In this document: piece after piece, positions 49,076-60,402 of the stretch
How positions within the stretch are numbered: the first letter of the stretch is position 1
Layout: every line of letters starts with the position of its first letter
Origin: Nymphalis io
Taxonomy: Eukaryota; Arthropoda; Insecta; Lepidoptera; Nymphalidae
Assembly (NCBI RefSeq): GCF_905147045.1
Contig: NC_065916.1
Location: 5,124,468-5,188,467, forward strand
Direction of reading: 5' to 3'
Length of the DNA stretch: 64,000 bases
The notes under the pieces: generated by a model
The model's database searches: none
What the model saw: the letters and a program-made list of their open reading frames with translations, nothing else
Told to the model about the DNA's origin: nothing
Made by a program: the position numbers and the translations under genes

Positions 49076-49170
49076 CGGGCAATTGGGGTAACTGATGATA
49101 AGTGTTCTACCATAGACATTGGCAATGTAATAAATGTTAAGATTTCTTACTTTGCCAACGTCTATTACCC
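49076..49170 (-). repeat. SINE-A fold-back fragment
   Basis: 49076-49138 is reverse SINE-A ('ctgatgataagtgttc', 'catagacattggcaatgtaa'). It turns at once into forward orientation ('aagatttcttactttgccaa', 'cgtctatt'), giving an imperfect inverted repeat. Confidence 0.65.
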
Positions 49171-50100
49171 ATCTGCCAGTAAACTACCTGCATTATAAAA
49201 ATAATCTAGCTAAATCTCGATACTCGCCCTCCCAACTGGTGAAGCCGTCGATATCAACATGGATGTCAGATAAATCATTTCGTTACAGGAACTCTTAGGA
49301 ACCATGAGATTCTGTGGCTTTATCTCGGAATTAAGATGACTTCCTTTAAAATCCACGAAAACATCGACTTTACTGAACGCAATAAACTCAAAACTACCGT
49401 CTAATATTAGAGAATATTTTAAACTAAAACGCTCAAATTTAAATGGAAATGGTCTTAAGTCTGGTAGGGTTTTGTGGTTAGGGGCCTGGGTAGTTAGGTG
49501 ACGTATAATTTGACTAAAATCTTCCCGTGATATTGTAATTTAATTACAATATTCCGTCCGCTGACAATTTTATTAACCACAGTAGCTATTTACATCCAAT
49601 GCGATATATATTATATTGCTATATAATATATATAATGCTATATAATACACTAGCTGACCCGTGCCCACTCCGTTTGATGGTAAACATTTTTACTTGTGAT
49701 GAAATTATGATTGTGGTTCGGTTAGTACCGAGTGCTATGATTTAGTTCCAGACAAATAATGTGGCTTTCTATTGGTAGAAGAATTTACAAAATTGGTTTA
49801 GTATATCCAGAGATTACCCCCTAACAACCTCACAAACTTTACCTCTTTATAATATAAGTATAGCTACAGCATTGGATTACACATATATATTATACACCGT
49901 TTAATTAGTTTTTTCGATTAAGTCTGTCGTTTTTCGGCAAACAATACACGTGCAACATTTTTCAGTAGATTTCTAACTGTCACGCTCTTCAATCCTCTGT
50001 GTCCCACTAGCGACGGCGTTGACTACACTGGCCTGTGGGAGGTGCTTGGTGCCCATCGGACTCGAGGCACCTCCACTATGGGAGGGAGGCATATTTTTGA
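49171..50100. other. Mixed sequence with Helitron-like relics
   Basis: 49650-49905 begins 'cactagctgacccgtgccca' and holds short Helitron-like phrases. The rest is unrecognised. Confidence 0.4.
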
Positions 50101-50506
50101 GCTGCCTCGTTGGTCCAGTGGCTAGTTCAAAAGATCGCAGACCTCGAGATCTTAAGTTAAAAAAAATAACTAATAAAAAAGTACTAGATTATAGTATCGA
50201 GAAGCTCTCAGTAGCAGCCCGGAGTCTAGAAGTAGGCAGGCAGTGTTTACATCCTGAACTGATTAGCATTCTATCGTATTTTGAGAGTGAGGGAATACAA
50301 TAATTTAGGCAAGCGTGCTACATCTTAGGCCGTGTCGATGCTTAACATCAGGCAAGTCAACGGTCAAACGCTGGCCTATTAATTGTAAAAAAAAATACAG
50401 ATAATTTTGTTAGCACACACACAGGCCTACACCGTAATATAGTATATGTCCAGCTATCTTTGACAATGGCCGCTATGACTGTAATCGGTCAGGAGGATCA
50501 TAACAA
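50101..50506 (+). repeat. SINE-C, old copy with insertions
   Basis: Head 'gctgcctcgttggtccagtg', middle 'ctcagtagcagcccggagtc' and end 'actgtaatcggtcaggagga' are in order, with diverged sequence between. Confidence 0.8.
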
Positions 50507-50689
50507 CAAACAACAACCTATATTTTAAGAAAAATTAAAAAAAAATAACACGACTATACGACCGGTCATACACTGGGTTCAGATTGGCAAAATGCCCAAA
50601 ATACTGGCAAAATTTTTTCCTATGGATAAATTCCTATTCGTGGTCCTCCACGACTGTACTAATTAACTGACATCTCTTCGGTTCAGGAG

Positions 50690-50800
50690 CTAGCATATAA
50701 CGCGGTAGATCTAGAACTCATGGGTTTAAATCATACCATGTGCCCTCTAATTGTCCCACTGTTGGGCTAAATGTCTTAGGTAGGTTAGAGCTTCTACTAT
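50690..50800. repeat. Old SINE-B-like fragment
   Basis: 'actcatgggtttaaatcata' and 'attgtcccactgttgggcta' are SINE-like phrases, heavily decayed. Confidence 0.35.
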
Positions 50801-51321
50801 CGGAAATTAAATAACGTAAAACCTATTAACAGTTCGAGGGAAAACGAATTCTTCTAACTTAGAAAAACTGCACTTATTATTAATTAAGTCATTAAGCAAG
50901 TCTAATAATAGTATTTAGGTTAGTAATTGTCTAAGTTACACTTGAAATCTTACGCACTTCTTACTTGTAGACTTTGCTTAACAGGTTAAATTAACACTGA
51001 TTTCTCTCTTTCCGTCATCACTGATTTGACATACGAAAGAAGAAGACAGTATCGTTAAACTAATCACCCGCTAAAAAGCAAATATTTATATATACAAATA
51101 TATATACAGGAAAAGACGTTAGTTAATATCGTATTTACAACAATAATAACAAAGTTTAGTTAAATTTACTGAACGCACTAACAATTCTGACGCCGGATGT
51201 TGCCATTTTGTCTGGTACAGATAGCAAAATATTTTTTTTTATTTCAGCGACACAGAGATTAGCAATCGAGATATATTTAACATTAATTCAAAAATAACAC
51301 CATTCGCACGCCACATATACA
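50801..51321. other. Unrecognised AT-rich sequence
   Basis: Nothing recognised. Confidence 0.45.
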
Positions 51322-51514
51322 ATTGCCAAGCAGTTAGTATTGTTGTGATACGTTTTGAAGGGTGAGTGAGCCAGTGTACCTAAAGGCACAAGGGACATAA
51401 CATCTTAATTCACAAAGTTGGTGGCGCATTGATGATGTAAATGTTTCTTTCTTGCAGTGTCAAGATCTTTGAGCGATGGTCACCATTTACAATCAGGAGG
51501 CCCATATTCGCTTT

Positions 51515-51515
<1 letters not shown>
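51322..51515 (+). repeat. SINE-A, 5'-truncated
   Basis: 'agtattgttgtgatacgttt' through 'ttgatgatgtaaatgtttct' to 'aatcaggaggcccatatt'. Confidence 0.82.

Positions 51516-51517
<2 letters not shown>

Positions 51518-51559
<42 letters not shown>
51518..51559. repeat. (TA)n microsatellite
   Basis: About 20 TA units immediately 3' of the SINE-A copy. A second run lies at 51682-51708. Confidence 0.93.
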
Positions 51560-51560
<1 letters not shown>

Positions 51561-51677
51561 GCATGTAGAACGGATTTGATTTAAATTTGAAATAGAGACA
51601 GCTTACACTCTGACTTAACACATATTCTACCTAACAGCTGCCTGTACCAGCACATGGTCGCGAAAACTAATCATACA

Positions 51678-51711
<34 letters not shown>

Positions 51712-52156
51712 GTATGTTTGTTTGTAAAGTTTAAAAATCATCAATTACATTGATTACCTACAGAGCTCCACTCACATACTAATGTGTATCAAAATATTAA
51801 CAACAAACGCCACTTACAAACACAACGACATTAGTGTTTAAGATAAATCATCATCACAGACATTAACGTATCTGTCTATCTTGATACAATTATACAGAAT
51901 CTACAAAGGTATGGTTTAGCATATTAAAAATCGATTTATAATATTGTTTATACTTTTATAGTTTATTAAGGAAATATTTTTTATAGTTTATTAAGGAAAC
52001 TATGTACAGTCATTTTTATAATATATAAAATAAAAATAAAAAAACAAAATACACATTACAAATTTATAGCAATAAACACGCCGGCTAAAAGATTGTAAAT
52101 GAAGTGGATTGAATTGAGCTGGCTTCCTTAAAAGAGAAATTATATAAAAACTTTTT

Positions 52157-52352
52157 TTTTTAATATCCTAGCGCTTAACTTTATCACACCTGATGGAAAG
52201 TGAAGATACAGTCTAAGGTGGAGCGCGCTTGACTAGAAGATGCATATTCACTCTTGACTTGAAGGTACCCATATTGTAGGTCGTGAGGAAAACGGAGGTC
52301 GGGAGGGTATTCCAGATCTTAGCGGTGCGTATCAGAAACTTGTCAATGTATA
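52157..52352 (-). mobile_element. LINE 3' end (L2 family of this window)
   Basis: The minus strand reads RTAKIWNTLP, then GTFKSRVNMHLL, a typical non-LTR reverse-transcriptase C-terminus. A short 3' UTR and poly-A follow (T run at 52150-52161 on plus). Shares its last 90 bp with 55958-56046 and 62196-62300. Confidence 0.75.
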
Positions 52353-53096
52353 ACGCAAATTTGGCTTAATTAGTAAATAACTTGAAAAACATTACATAAA
52401 TTCGTGAAAAATTATAATAAACTATATCATTCCACGCGTCACGATTTGTACAGTTGCTATTTTTAATATTTATTTATATATATATATATATATATTATTA
52501 TACACATATTTATTTATATTTATATATATATATATTATATAAACACTATAAGCGTTTTGACGTCATCACATCCGAGGCTTATTTATCAACGAATTGGAAC
52601 TCATTTATCAAGATTAGTTGAAATTCGAATCAAATTTAAACATATATATGTTCAAATGACAATGACTGGACATAAAATAGCATTAGACTTTTAGATAAAT
52701 ATATTTTATGTGTGTTCACACAAAACGCGAACACTTAAATTTTATACAAAAAAGAAAACCATATTACTATGAATCATAAACATTGTTATGTTATAATAAT
52801 AATAAAATATAATTACAATAATTAATTTACAAATAATGAACCCCAATTAGTTGTGATGATAGCAATAGATAGCAATAGCGGTCGAGCATTGTCGCTGCTC
52901 TCCCGGTAACGGGGACGGGCCCTTTTGTGGCATGCCATATGCCTTGACACATTGGTCCCGTCTCATATACGGCACAAATATTCGTCTCTAAATCGAAATG
53001 ATAACTTTTTTCCGTATGTACATACACACACACACACACAGCTTGCAGTAGTAGTTCAAGATTTTTTTTATAAAACATATAACATATTCACAAAAA
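52353..53096. other. AT-rich sequence with TA and CA microsatellites
   Basis: TA runs at 52466-52540 and (CA)n at 53025-53040. 52870-52940 is a GC-rich patch of unknown origin. Confidence 0.45.
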
Positions 53097-53262
53097 GCCC
53101 AGATGGCCCAGTGGTTAGAACGCATGAATGTTAACCGATGATCGTGGGTTCAAACCCGGGCAAGCTCCACTAATTAATTTCTGTCTATAATTCATCTCGT
53201 GCAGGTGACGGTAAAGGGAAAACGTAAGGAAATCTGCGTGTGTCTAATTTAATTTTTAATTT
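53097..53262 (+). repeat. SINE-B 5' half
   Basis: 'gcccagatggcccagtggtt' and 'gtgggttcaaacccgggc', ending after 'ctgcgtgtgtctaattt' and running into AT-rich sequence. Confidence 0.88.
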
Positions 53263-53927
53263 TAATTTTTACATCGAATCTTCTATGTAAATAATTGTTA
53301 TATGATTATATGACAATTATTGTATATGTGTGTTTTTTTTTTAAATAATAAATTTAAAAAAAAAAAAAACTTGTAATATTTTTTTCACCTGTCGCTACAA
53401 ACGGGACGAGCACGGAATCAATAAGTATAAAATTGAAATAGCCTCGGCATACGTGCGAGCGAGACAGCTACATTATTAGGGTAACGACCCAGTTCATATA
53501 ACTAAATAAATAATAAATTCAGATTACATAATGTCTCTTTAAATAAATAATTAAAATTGTTATCAAGAATTTTTAATCTCAGATTCATAAAGACGGATAT
53601 TACAATGTGAACGCCTTTGTCTGTCTGTTGGTGGCATTTGAGCCTCTAAACAAATGAGCGATGCGGTTTTTATTTCAAAACCGGTTTAATCAAATCCTTA
53701 ATATTATATCCAATTGTAGTTGTGGTAAATGGCAGTTTTTAATTGCAATTTATTTACAATATTATTATTGTTATGAATAACGTCTGTCAAATTATTTATC
53801 GCGAAGTGAGCGATTGTATATTGCTTTCCTTTAGAAGTGAGAAATTACTGAACCGATTTTGATAAAAATATAAAACATTATGCACACTTTATATATAACG
53901 TTGATTTTACTTTATATATAGAGGTAA

Positions 53928-54262
53928 GAAGACGAGAATCTTAACCGATAATTCAAGTTCAAATCTGGGCAAGCACAACTAAATTATCATGCGCCTAATT
54001 TGTGTTTATTATTCATCTCATGCGATGCGATTAGCACAGGACCGGAAAAATTGGCGCACCTGTGTGGAGACATAGGCCTCCATCCATCCATGATTATGAT
54101 GATTCATCTCATGCGCGATGACCAAGGAAAACATCGTGAGGAAAAATACATGTTTCAGATGAAAATCTGCGACATGGATCCGACAATCCACATCCGAGCA
54201 GCGTGGTGGAATAAGCGCTAACCTTATTGAACGGAGAGGAGGCCTTAGCGTAGTGGTTTATT
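53928..54262 (+). repeat. SINE-B, old copy interrupted by a LINE fragment
   Basis: 'gaatcttaaccgataattca', 'gttcaaatctgggcaagcac' on the left, 'atcgtgaggaaaaatacatg' and 'gcagcgtggtggaataagcg' on the right. 54025-54099 is a later insertion. Confidence 0.85.
54025..54099 (+). mobile_element. 75-bp LINE 3' end inserted in SINE-B
   Basis: Bounded by the 14-bp repeat 'attcatctcatgcg' (54011-54024, 54100-54113). Content 'gcacaggaccggaaaaattg', 'gcgcacctgtgtggagacat' translates AQDRKNWR, like RTE-type C-termini. (ATCC)n-like tail. Confidence 0.8.
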
Positions 54263-54323
54263 TACATAGTGTTATTTTACTTTACTGTGTGAGTTCGTGA
54301 GAAACAATAATAGAAGATGCATA

Positions 54324-54538
54324 GTAACAGCCTGTTAATGTCCCACTGCTGGGCTAAGGCCTCCTCTCCCTTTTTGAGGAGAAGGTTTGGAGCTTATTCC
54401 ACCACGCTGCTCCAATGCGGGTTGGTGGAATACACATGTGGCAGAATTTCGATGAAATTAGACACATGCAGGTTTCCTCACGATGTTTTCCTTCACCGAA
54501 AAGCACGAGATGAATTATAAACAGAAAGAAAATGAATT
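54324..54538 (-). repeat. SINE-B, 5'-truncated with 17-bp target-site duplication
   Basis: Flanked by 'ataatagaagatgcata' (54307-54323, 54539-54555), the longest duplication in the window. The head is absent. A short A/G-rich filler precedes the right duplication. Confidence 0.95.
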
Positions 54539-54649
54539 ATAATAGAAGATGCATACAGACTTCAAAAATATTTGAAATAAGCCGTGTTTAATATACACGC
54601 AAACAAAAGGATAGAAGACGCCAAAAAAAATAGTTCCTGAGATTATCAT

Positions 54650-54836
54650 TTTTTTTAAACGCTGGAAAAGCGCGTTACGCGTTTATCCCACGGAAACAGC
54701 GGGGGGGGGGCGGGTGTGTCCAAGGCGCCGAGTGCGCCCCGAAAATTGGAATACCCACTAAAAAACCAGCGGTATCCTTTCCGTCTTAACGAGGAGCGCC
54801 ACGGGATCGCTTTCGCTTGCTACCGTGACGCTCCTG
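54650..54836 (+). repeat. GC-rich repeat G1, copy 2
   Basis: Same order of blocks as 10488-10675, with a (G)10 run. Well conserved between copies over its last 90 bp. Confidence 0.75.
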
Positions 54837-55088
54837 TGATTAACATTACAGCTGGCTAACATTACAGTAGTGTTTCGATATAATACACATATAGAAGCGA
54901 AGCCATGTCGCCTGTCTTGTGTAATTACTGGCTAATTATAAACATAGCACTCGTAAACGAAAACGCGCCACGAAAACTATTTTTATAACAACCAAATAAT
55001 ATTATAAATAAATCTTTGCTATGGCTTTTATCAATTTTAAACATTATGACAATCACTTGATCAGAACTATTTATTTTTTTATTATTAC

Positions 55089-55327
55089 TGGTGGTAGGGC
55101 TTTGTGCAAGCTCGTCTAGGTAGGTACCGCCCACTCATCAGATATTCTACCGCAAAACAGCAGTACTTGGTATTGTTGTGTTCCGGTTTTAAAAGTGAGT
55201 GAGCCAGTGTGATTACAGGCACAAGGGACATAACACCTTAGTTCCACAGGTTGGTGGCGCATTTGGGCGTTGGTGAACACTTACCATCAGGAGGCACATA
55301 TGCTCGTCCGCCTACCTATTCTATAAA
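55089..55327 (+). repeat. SINE-A with internal deletion
   Basis: Starts 'ggtggtagggctttgtgcaa'. The 'gtaagcgatggttaacattt' block is missing. It ends 'cctattctataaaaaata'. Confidence 0.92.
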
Positions 55328-55344
55328 AAATAAATTAAAACTCA

Positions 55345-55370
55345 CCGTGGTGGCCCAGTGGTTAGAACGT
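55345..55370 (+). repeat. SINE-B head fragment
   Basis: 'gtggtggcccagtggttaga' is the A-box region alone. Confidence 0.55.
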
Positions 55371-55397
55371 ACGTCATAACCAGTAACGTCCTCACTT

Positions 55398-55510
55398 CAT
55401 TACTCGCCCGTGAAATGTTGACAACCGAATTATAGTGATATACTATTTTGGTGCGTGTATTCTTGTAATGCTATAATTATAACGGTCAATGTCGCATGTC
55501 ACTTTATGGC
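55398..55510 (+). repeat. Dispersed sequence matching 45905-46200 without the SINE
   Basis: 'cccgtgaaatgttgacaacc' and 'tactattttgg', then 'taatgctataattataacgg', match the flanks of the SINE-B at 45969. Confidence 0.75.
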
Positions 55511-55539
55511 ACTTCACGAACATTTTCTGCGGGGAATGT

Positions 55540-55710
55540 ACATTTCCGTCTCTCGGAAACTCCTGAACTCTTTCCGGTCGTGTAAAATTGCCGTCCCATC
55601 GGATTAATTAAGGAACGGAGAGTTAATCAGTTAGCGCACACACTTGTGCACTATAATACGCCCTGTGCAGTCGGTTAATCTTGAGATTGAGATTGGCTGA
55701 AATCGGTCTG
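55540..55710 (+). repeat. SINE-C 3' part
   Basis: 'cctgaactctttccggtcgt' to 'ctgaaatcggtctgg', ending where the TIR element begins. Confidence 0.82.
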
Positions 55711-56060
55711 GGGATCAATTCCACTAACAAATTGTCACTTTATCGCAATCGAATCGAAGCGTGATCGTGGCCGTTTTTCTATTATTTATTTTAATTATCT
55801 ATATTGGCATAAAAGTAAACAATTATGTTTACTTTGGCACAACGGGATATGTCAACATCATATCGGTTCGGTTCCGGTGAAAATAAATAAAGAACAGTCA
55901 AAGTTGGATCGGAATCGAGTCGAGAACGTATCGTAATCGTTACGGATTAGTAGAATTTTTAAACGCGCTCCACCTTAGACTGTACCTTCACTTTCTACCG
56001 GGTATGATAACAGTCAAGCGCTAGCTTATACATTAAAAAAAAAAAAAGAATTGGTCCCCA
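55708..56060 (+). mobile_element. TIR element (MITE-like) carrying a nested LINE end
   Basis: Left TIR 'ggggatcaattccactaaca', right TIR 'agaattggtcccca'. The interior matches 17466-17701. An 89-bp LINE end is inserted just inside the right TIR. Confidence 0.85.
55958..56046 (+). mobile_element. LINE 3' end (L2 family) nested in the TIR element
   Basis: 'gcgctccaccttagactgta', 'taacagtcaagcgctagc' and a 13-A tail. Flanked by the 6-bp duplication 'agaatt' (55952-55957, 56047-56052). Confidence 0.88.
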
Positions 56061-56197
56061 GCGAATCGAGATTTAGACGCATAGATATAGCACGAGTATA
56101 TAATAAACATATACAACTACCCCCATAGTGACATTTTGGAATATCAAAATGGTTGGCTTCAATTCGAATTTAGTTCGTTAAATTCTTTTATTATGAT

Positions 56198-56320
56198 TAT
56201 CAGTGTAACTACAGGCACAAGGGACATACAACTTACCAAGGTTGGTGAAGCATTGGCGATGATGACGATTAACATTTCTAACATCGCCAATGTCTATAAC
56301 GGTGACCACTTAAAATGGTG
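56198..56320 (+). repeat. SINE-A middle fragment
   Basis: 'cagtgtaactacaggcacaa' to 'tgtctataacggtgaccact'. Confidence 0.75.
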
Positions 56321-56391
56321 TCGGACCCGCCAGTCTGCCTACCTTTAATATTTAAATGTTCGGGCAAGGATTTTATCTGCCTATTTAGGTT

Positions 56392-56508
56392 AATTCATCT
56401 CATGCTCGAAAAACATCGTAAGGAAACCTGCACGATTTAGAAAATCTGCCACATGTAACCATTAACCCCTATTCCAGCAGCTTGGTCGAATAAACTCCAA
56501 ACCTTCAC
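56392..56508 (+). repeat. SINE-B body fragment, old
   Basis: 'ttaattcatctcatgctcga', 'aaaacatcgtaaggaaacct' and 'aataaactccaaacc'. Confidence 0.7.
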
Positions 56509-56582
56509 CAATACCAACCATAGGAGTAGTAAAGACAATTAAACAAAGACATTAAATTGACACGTCATCATTGGTCGAGATC

Positions 56583-56881
56583 TTTTTTTTTATAGAATAG
56601 GAAGGCGGACGAGAATATGGGCCACCTGATTGTAAGTGGTCACGAACGCCCATAGACATTGGCATTGTAAGAAATGTTGACCATCGCTTACATTGCCAAT
56701 GAGCCACCAACTTTGGGAACTCAGTTATGTCCCTTATGCCTGTTATTACACTGGCTCACTCACCCTTCAAACCGGAACACAACAATACCAACCAAACCAA
56801 CCAAGTACTGCTGTTTAGCGGTAGAATATCTGATGAGTGAGTGGTACCTACCCAGACGAGCTTGCACAAAAGTCTACCAAT
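56583..56881 (-). repeat. SINE-A, full length
   Basis: From 'ttttttttatagaataggaa' on the left to 'gcttgcacaaaagtctacca' on the right. 'accaaaccaacc' is a small expansion. Confidence 0.93.
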
Positions 56882-56944
56882 CTTGAACGAAGATACACTT
56901 ATATTAATGAGGAACTGTTTGTGGTGCTTAATATCAGAGATATA

Positions 56945-57045
56945 CAGTACTAGTGGCGGTGGGACACTTATATAAAAGTCACAGGTTCGACCCTGGGCTA
57001 ATGCCCCAACTCCTAAGCACAAGCTGTATACTTAATCCGATGGGA
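56945..57045 (+). repeat. tRNA-like SINE remnant
   Basis: 'actagtggcggtgggaca', 'cacaggttcgaccctgggct' and 'cttaatccgatgggaatag' suggest a SINE-C relative. Confidence 0.45.
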
Positions 57046-57104
57046 ATAGTAAATAGGTATGTTAGTAACTAATATTTGAACAGATATTCGGGAGAGAGGG
57101 GTGA

Positions 57105-57247
57105 ATACTAGGTAGCCTATGTCCGACCTTTGGATTTAAGCTTACTTCATACCAAACTTTATCAAAATCGGTTCAGTGGTTTATCCGTGAAATCATAACA
57201 GACAGACTTACTTATTTAACAGTTACTTTTGCATTTATAATATTATT
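57105..57247 (-). repeat. Helitron-like fragment
   Basis: 'actttatcaaaatcggttca', 'gtggtttatccgtgaaatca' and 'tttgcatttataatatta' are the reverse of the family's 5' half. Confidence 0.6.
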
Positions 57248-57738
57248 TGCGATTGGAACCGGATATAAAAGTTTTGAGACAGCCTGTATAAAGAATATAC
57301 TATATATATTTATATATACAACAGATAGACAAAACCAACTGAAGCGACCGTTAATGTGTGTTTATTAAATAAATATTAACAATAATATATAGAACCCACA
57401 AATTTAAAACCAATTAAACAAATGAACCCTTTACGTCGACACGAACTTGATTTCAAATATTAAAATATCTTGTTAATAATTTCGTTTTAAAATATACCTT
57501 ATCGCTTTATGTATAAGGATGAATTTTATGCTGTAAATGATTTTTTTCAAGTCAAATAAGTAAGACGTATGTCTGTCTCGCTTGCGCTCGTGCTGTCTGT
57601 ATCGCTATCTCGGTCTCGTGTTAAGGGACGATAAAGCCGTTAGGGTTGGTGAAGTTTTTATTTAATTATTTTTTTTGTAACTTATGACCTTTTAGTATGT
57701 ATATTTAAATGTATAATCTCATTCAAAATTAAGTATTT
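57248..57738. other. Unrecognised AT-rich sequence
   Basis: 57565-57640 has a (GTCTGT/CGCT)-rich patch. No gene. Confidence 0.45.
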
Positions 57739-57990
57739 TGACGGGCCGATTGGCATGGTCGGTAGATACTTACCTTTCACGCCGAAGGTTGTGTGTTCGA
57801 TTCCCACCCATGACAGACATTTGGATGTATAAACGTGTCTGTTTGTCCTGAGTCTGGGTGTAATTATCTATACAAGTATGTATTTACAAAAGAAAAGTAG
57901 TATATGTAGTATATCAGTTGTCTGGTTTCCATAGTACGAGTTCTGCTTAGTGCGGGATCAGATGGCCGTGTGTGAATAATGGATATAAGG
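57739..57990 (+). repeat. SINE-D, full length
   Basis: Head 'gacgggccgattggcatggt', B-box 'gtgttcgattcccaccc', end 'ggccgtgtgtgaataatg'. Confidence 0.9.
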
Positions 57991-58108
57991 ATGAGTAGAA
58001 ATGTTTTGCTACAAAATCTTAACTCATAAAATAGTTTCTCCTTACTGACAATCAACGCATAAAACTATTAATTTATTCTTATAAAATAAGACGGGAAATG
58101 AGTCACCA

Positions 58109-58240
58109 AATACCAAGGTTGGTGGCGCATTGCTGATGTAAGCGATGGTTAACATTTTTTACAATGCCAATGTCTATGGTGACCACTTACCATCAGGTGG
58201 CCCATATGCTCGTCCGCCTTCCTATTCTATGAAAAAAAAA
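58109..58240 (+). repeat. SINE-A 3' half
   Basis: 'taccaaggttggtggcgcat' to 'cctattctatgaaaaaaaaa'. Confidence 0.88.
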
Positions 58241-58253
58241 ACAAATAGTAAAT

Positions 58254-58347
58254 CACCACCACCATTGTCATCGGCGCTGCATTAAATATTAACCATCGCC
58301 ACACACACATTACACATCGCCAATGCGCCATCAATCTTGGCTATTTG
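58254..58347 (-). repeat. SINE-A fragment, old
   Basis: 'taaatattaaccatcgcc' and 'catcgccaatgcgccatcaa' are reverse SINE-A blocks right next to the forward copy. Confidence 0.6.
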
Positions 58348-59708
58348 AATAACATATGTAAAATGTATAAATTATTGGATAGCGGTAGTCTAAGAAACAA
58401 TGATTGTTTTCATTTTGCTGACTCGCAAATAGACATATTAAAAATAAGCAATTATTTTGAAACCACAAACAGACACTTTAATATAATTTATTTTTTTAGA
58501 TAAATTACAAAATTGATTTCGTAATAACGTCTAGTTTTAGATTTCTGGTGATCGATGTCGCATTAATAATAATAATAATATAATCATTTATTTCGTCTAA
58601 ACAGGGATCATAAATACAAAAAAAATAAATAGTAAAAAGACAAAAATTACAATAATAACATTTTACAGATTTTACATATTATAAATAAGATATTATATTA
58701 TATATTATTTATATATATATTACGATATATACGAAGCAATAAAAACTAACATACATATAAAGAACGCGTTAAATATCACAAATTGCAAATTTTACAATTT
58801 CGTTATTTCTAGTTTGATAAGCAATTTGGGTCAATTCTGTCATGTTATCGTGGGTGGACTTGGTTCCAGGATTATTGTCATATGTACATATATATATTAA
58901 TAGTTTTCGCCCGCGTGTTAGGAAGCAGGTGTTAGGTATACATGTAACCTACGCCATCTCTTGGGGTTCAAGCTTTATTTATACTAAATCGCATCAAAAT
59001 CGATTCAGCTTACATAAGATCGACTCGTGTGCCGTGACGACAAACGGCATGACGCTCGTTTATACCGTCCCGCCCCCTCACCCCGCTGCTCTCTACTCCC
59101 TTATGTGTACATGGCGCGTATATTATATACTTCAATATTTTCTTCATTATCAACAACAACAAAAAATACCAAAAACTTTGATGTCCCACCAAAAATCCTC
59201 AAAAAGGAAATTGGCGTAAACCGCAGCCAGTTTGAAACGAAAAAACGAATAAAACAATTATAAATCGTAAATAATAATCAATTACATAATCTACGTCTAT
59301 TCTAAATTTTATCGAAATCCGTCCAGCCATCCGAGCGTGACGGCGACGAACTTTCACAAAGCATCAATTACGCAACGCGGGCAAAACCGCGGGTCCGTTT
59401 GACCTTTATATAAATATACTATAGTAATTAATTTGTTAAATAAAATATAATTAATTGTTCGCAGGTCGAAGAAAGTGAATCCGGTCTGATTATTATATTT
59501 TTTTAAATATTTCTCAGACAAGTATCCGATACTTGAGAGTAAATTTTTATAGACGAATATGTTTTGATGAACGTGACGCATTTTTCGTTAAATGAAAGAG
59601 AAGAAAGATATGGCATATATGTAGAGTGAGAGAGAGAACTATATATTTGAAAAAAAAACCTTCTATCATATCGTATACACGCAATTTTTCATTATTTTTA
59701 TCTATAAC
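58348..59708. other. Unrecognised sequence
   Basis: AT-rich, with a moderately GC-rich segment at 59020-59110 lacking a recognised family. Short overlapping open frames there show no conserved motif. Confidence 0.45.
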
Positions 59709-59868
59709 CCTGTGTGTTACGCTTTCACGGCTGAACCGCTGCATCGATATTGATGAAAGTTGGTGTGAAGCAAGCTTGGACCCCAAAAAAGGATACAGGA
59801 TACTTTTTTTATATACCAACACCTGCTCGTCTCCCTAACACGCGGGCGAAGCCGTGAGCAAAAACTAG
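59709..59868 (+). mobile_element. Helitron-like non-autonomous element
   Basis: 'tgtgtgttacgctttcacgg', 'ctgaaccgctgcatcgatat', 'agcttggaccccaaaaaagg' and the end 'gagcaaaaactagt' (CTAG plus T). Confidence 0.65.
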
Positions 59869-60352
59869 TAATATACATTTGTTTAGTTTCGTGGACAACC
59901 CTATCCCAACCCTACAAAATAAGACCTGTTGTAAGGGATAGCGAGACGTGGTTCTCAAACTTTAGTCATATTTATATTTATATTAAATGAAAGTAACGGA
60001 GGTCACGTTTAACAATGAATAAAGATAAATAATATGATATGAACAGTGAAAAAAAAAACAAATTGATTGGTAATCGCAATTAAGTTACATCCTTATATAC
60101 ACAGAAATATAATAATATTAAAACATAATATAAATATTTTATACATAAATTAAGATAAATCCTGTATTTTGTAAGCATGTTTTTTTACGCAAATGAATAT
60201 CTATTATTTTTATTAATGTAACTCTGTTAGTCGATGATTGCCTATAACAAATTGCATGCTGTAATTACCTGTAAGTAATAGAACAATTGAAATGTATTAC
60301 TAAAAATTACTGCTGTACACGAATTATTGTATCTTTTGTTGGTAGTTCTAAA

Positions 60353-60354
<2 letters not shown>

Positions 60355-60399
<45 letters not shown>
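60355..60399 (+). repeat. Poly-A tract of about 45 bases
   Basis: Uninterrupted A run preceded by AATAAA-like 'ctaaaataaa'. No retroposon body is recognised upstream. Confidence 0.85.

Positions 60400-60402
<3 letters not shown>

Noticed and set aside
58842..59219. 125-codon open frame
   Set aside because: No family resemblance. It overlaps alternative frames of similar length in mixed-composition sequence.
59626..59838. Small open frame with a hydrophobic start
   Set aside because: It is the translated centre of a Helitron-like element.
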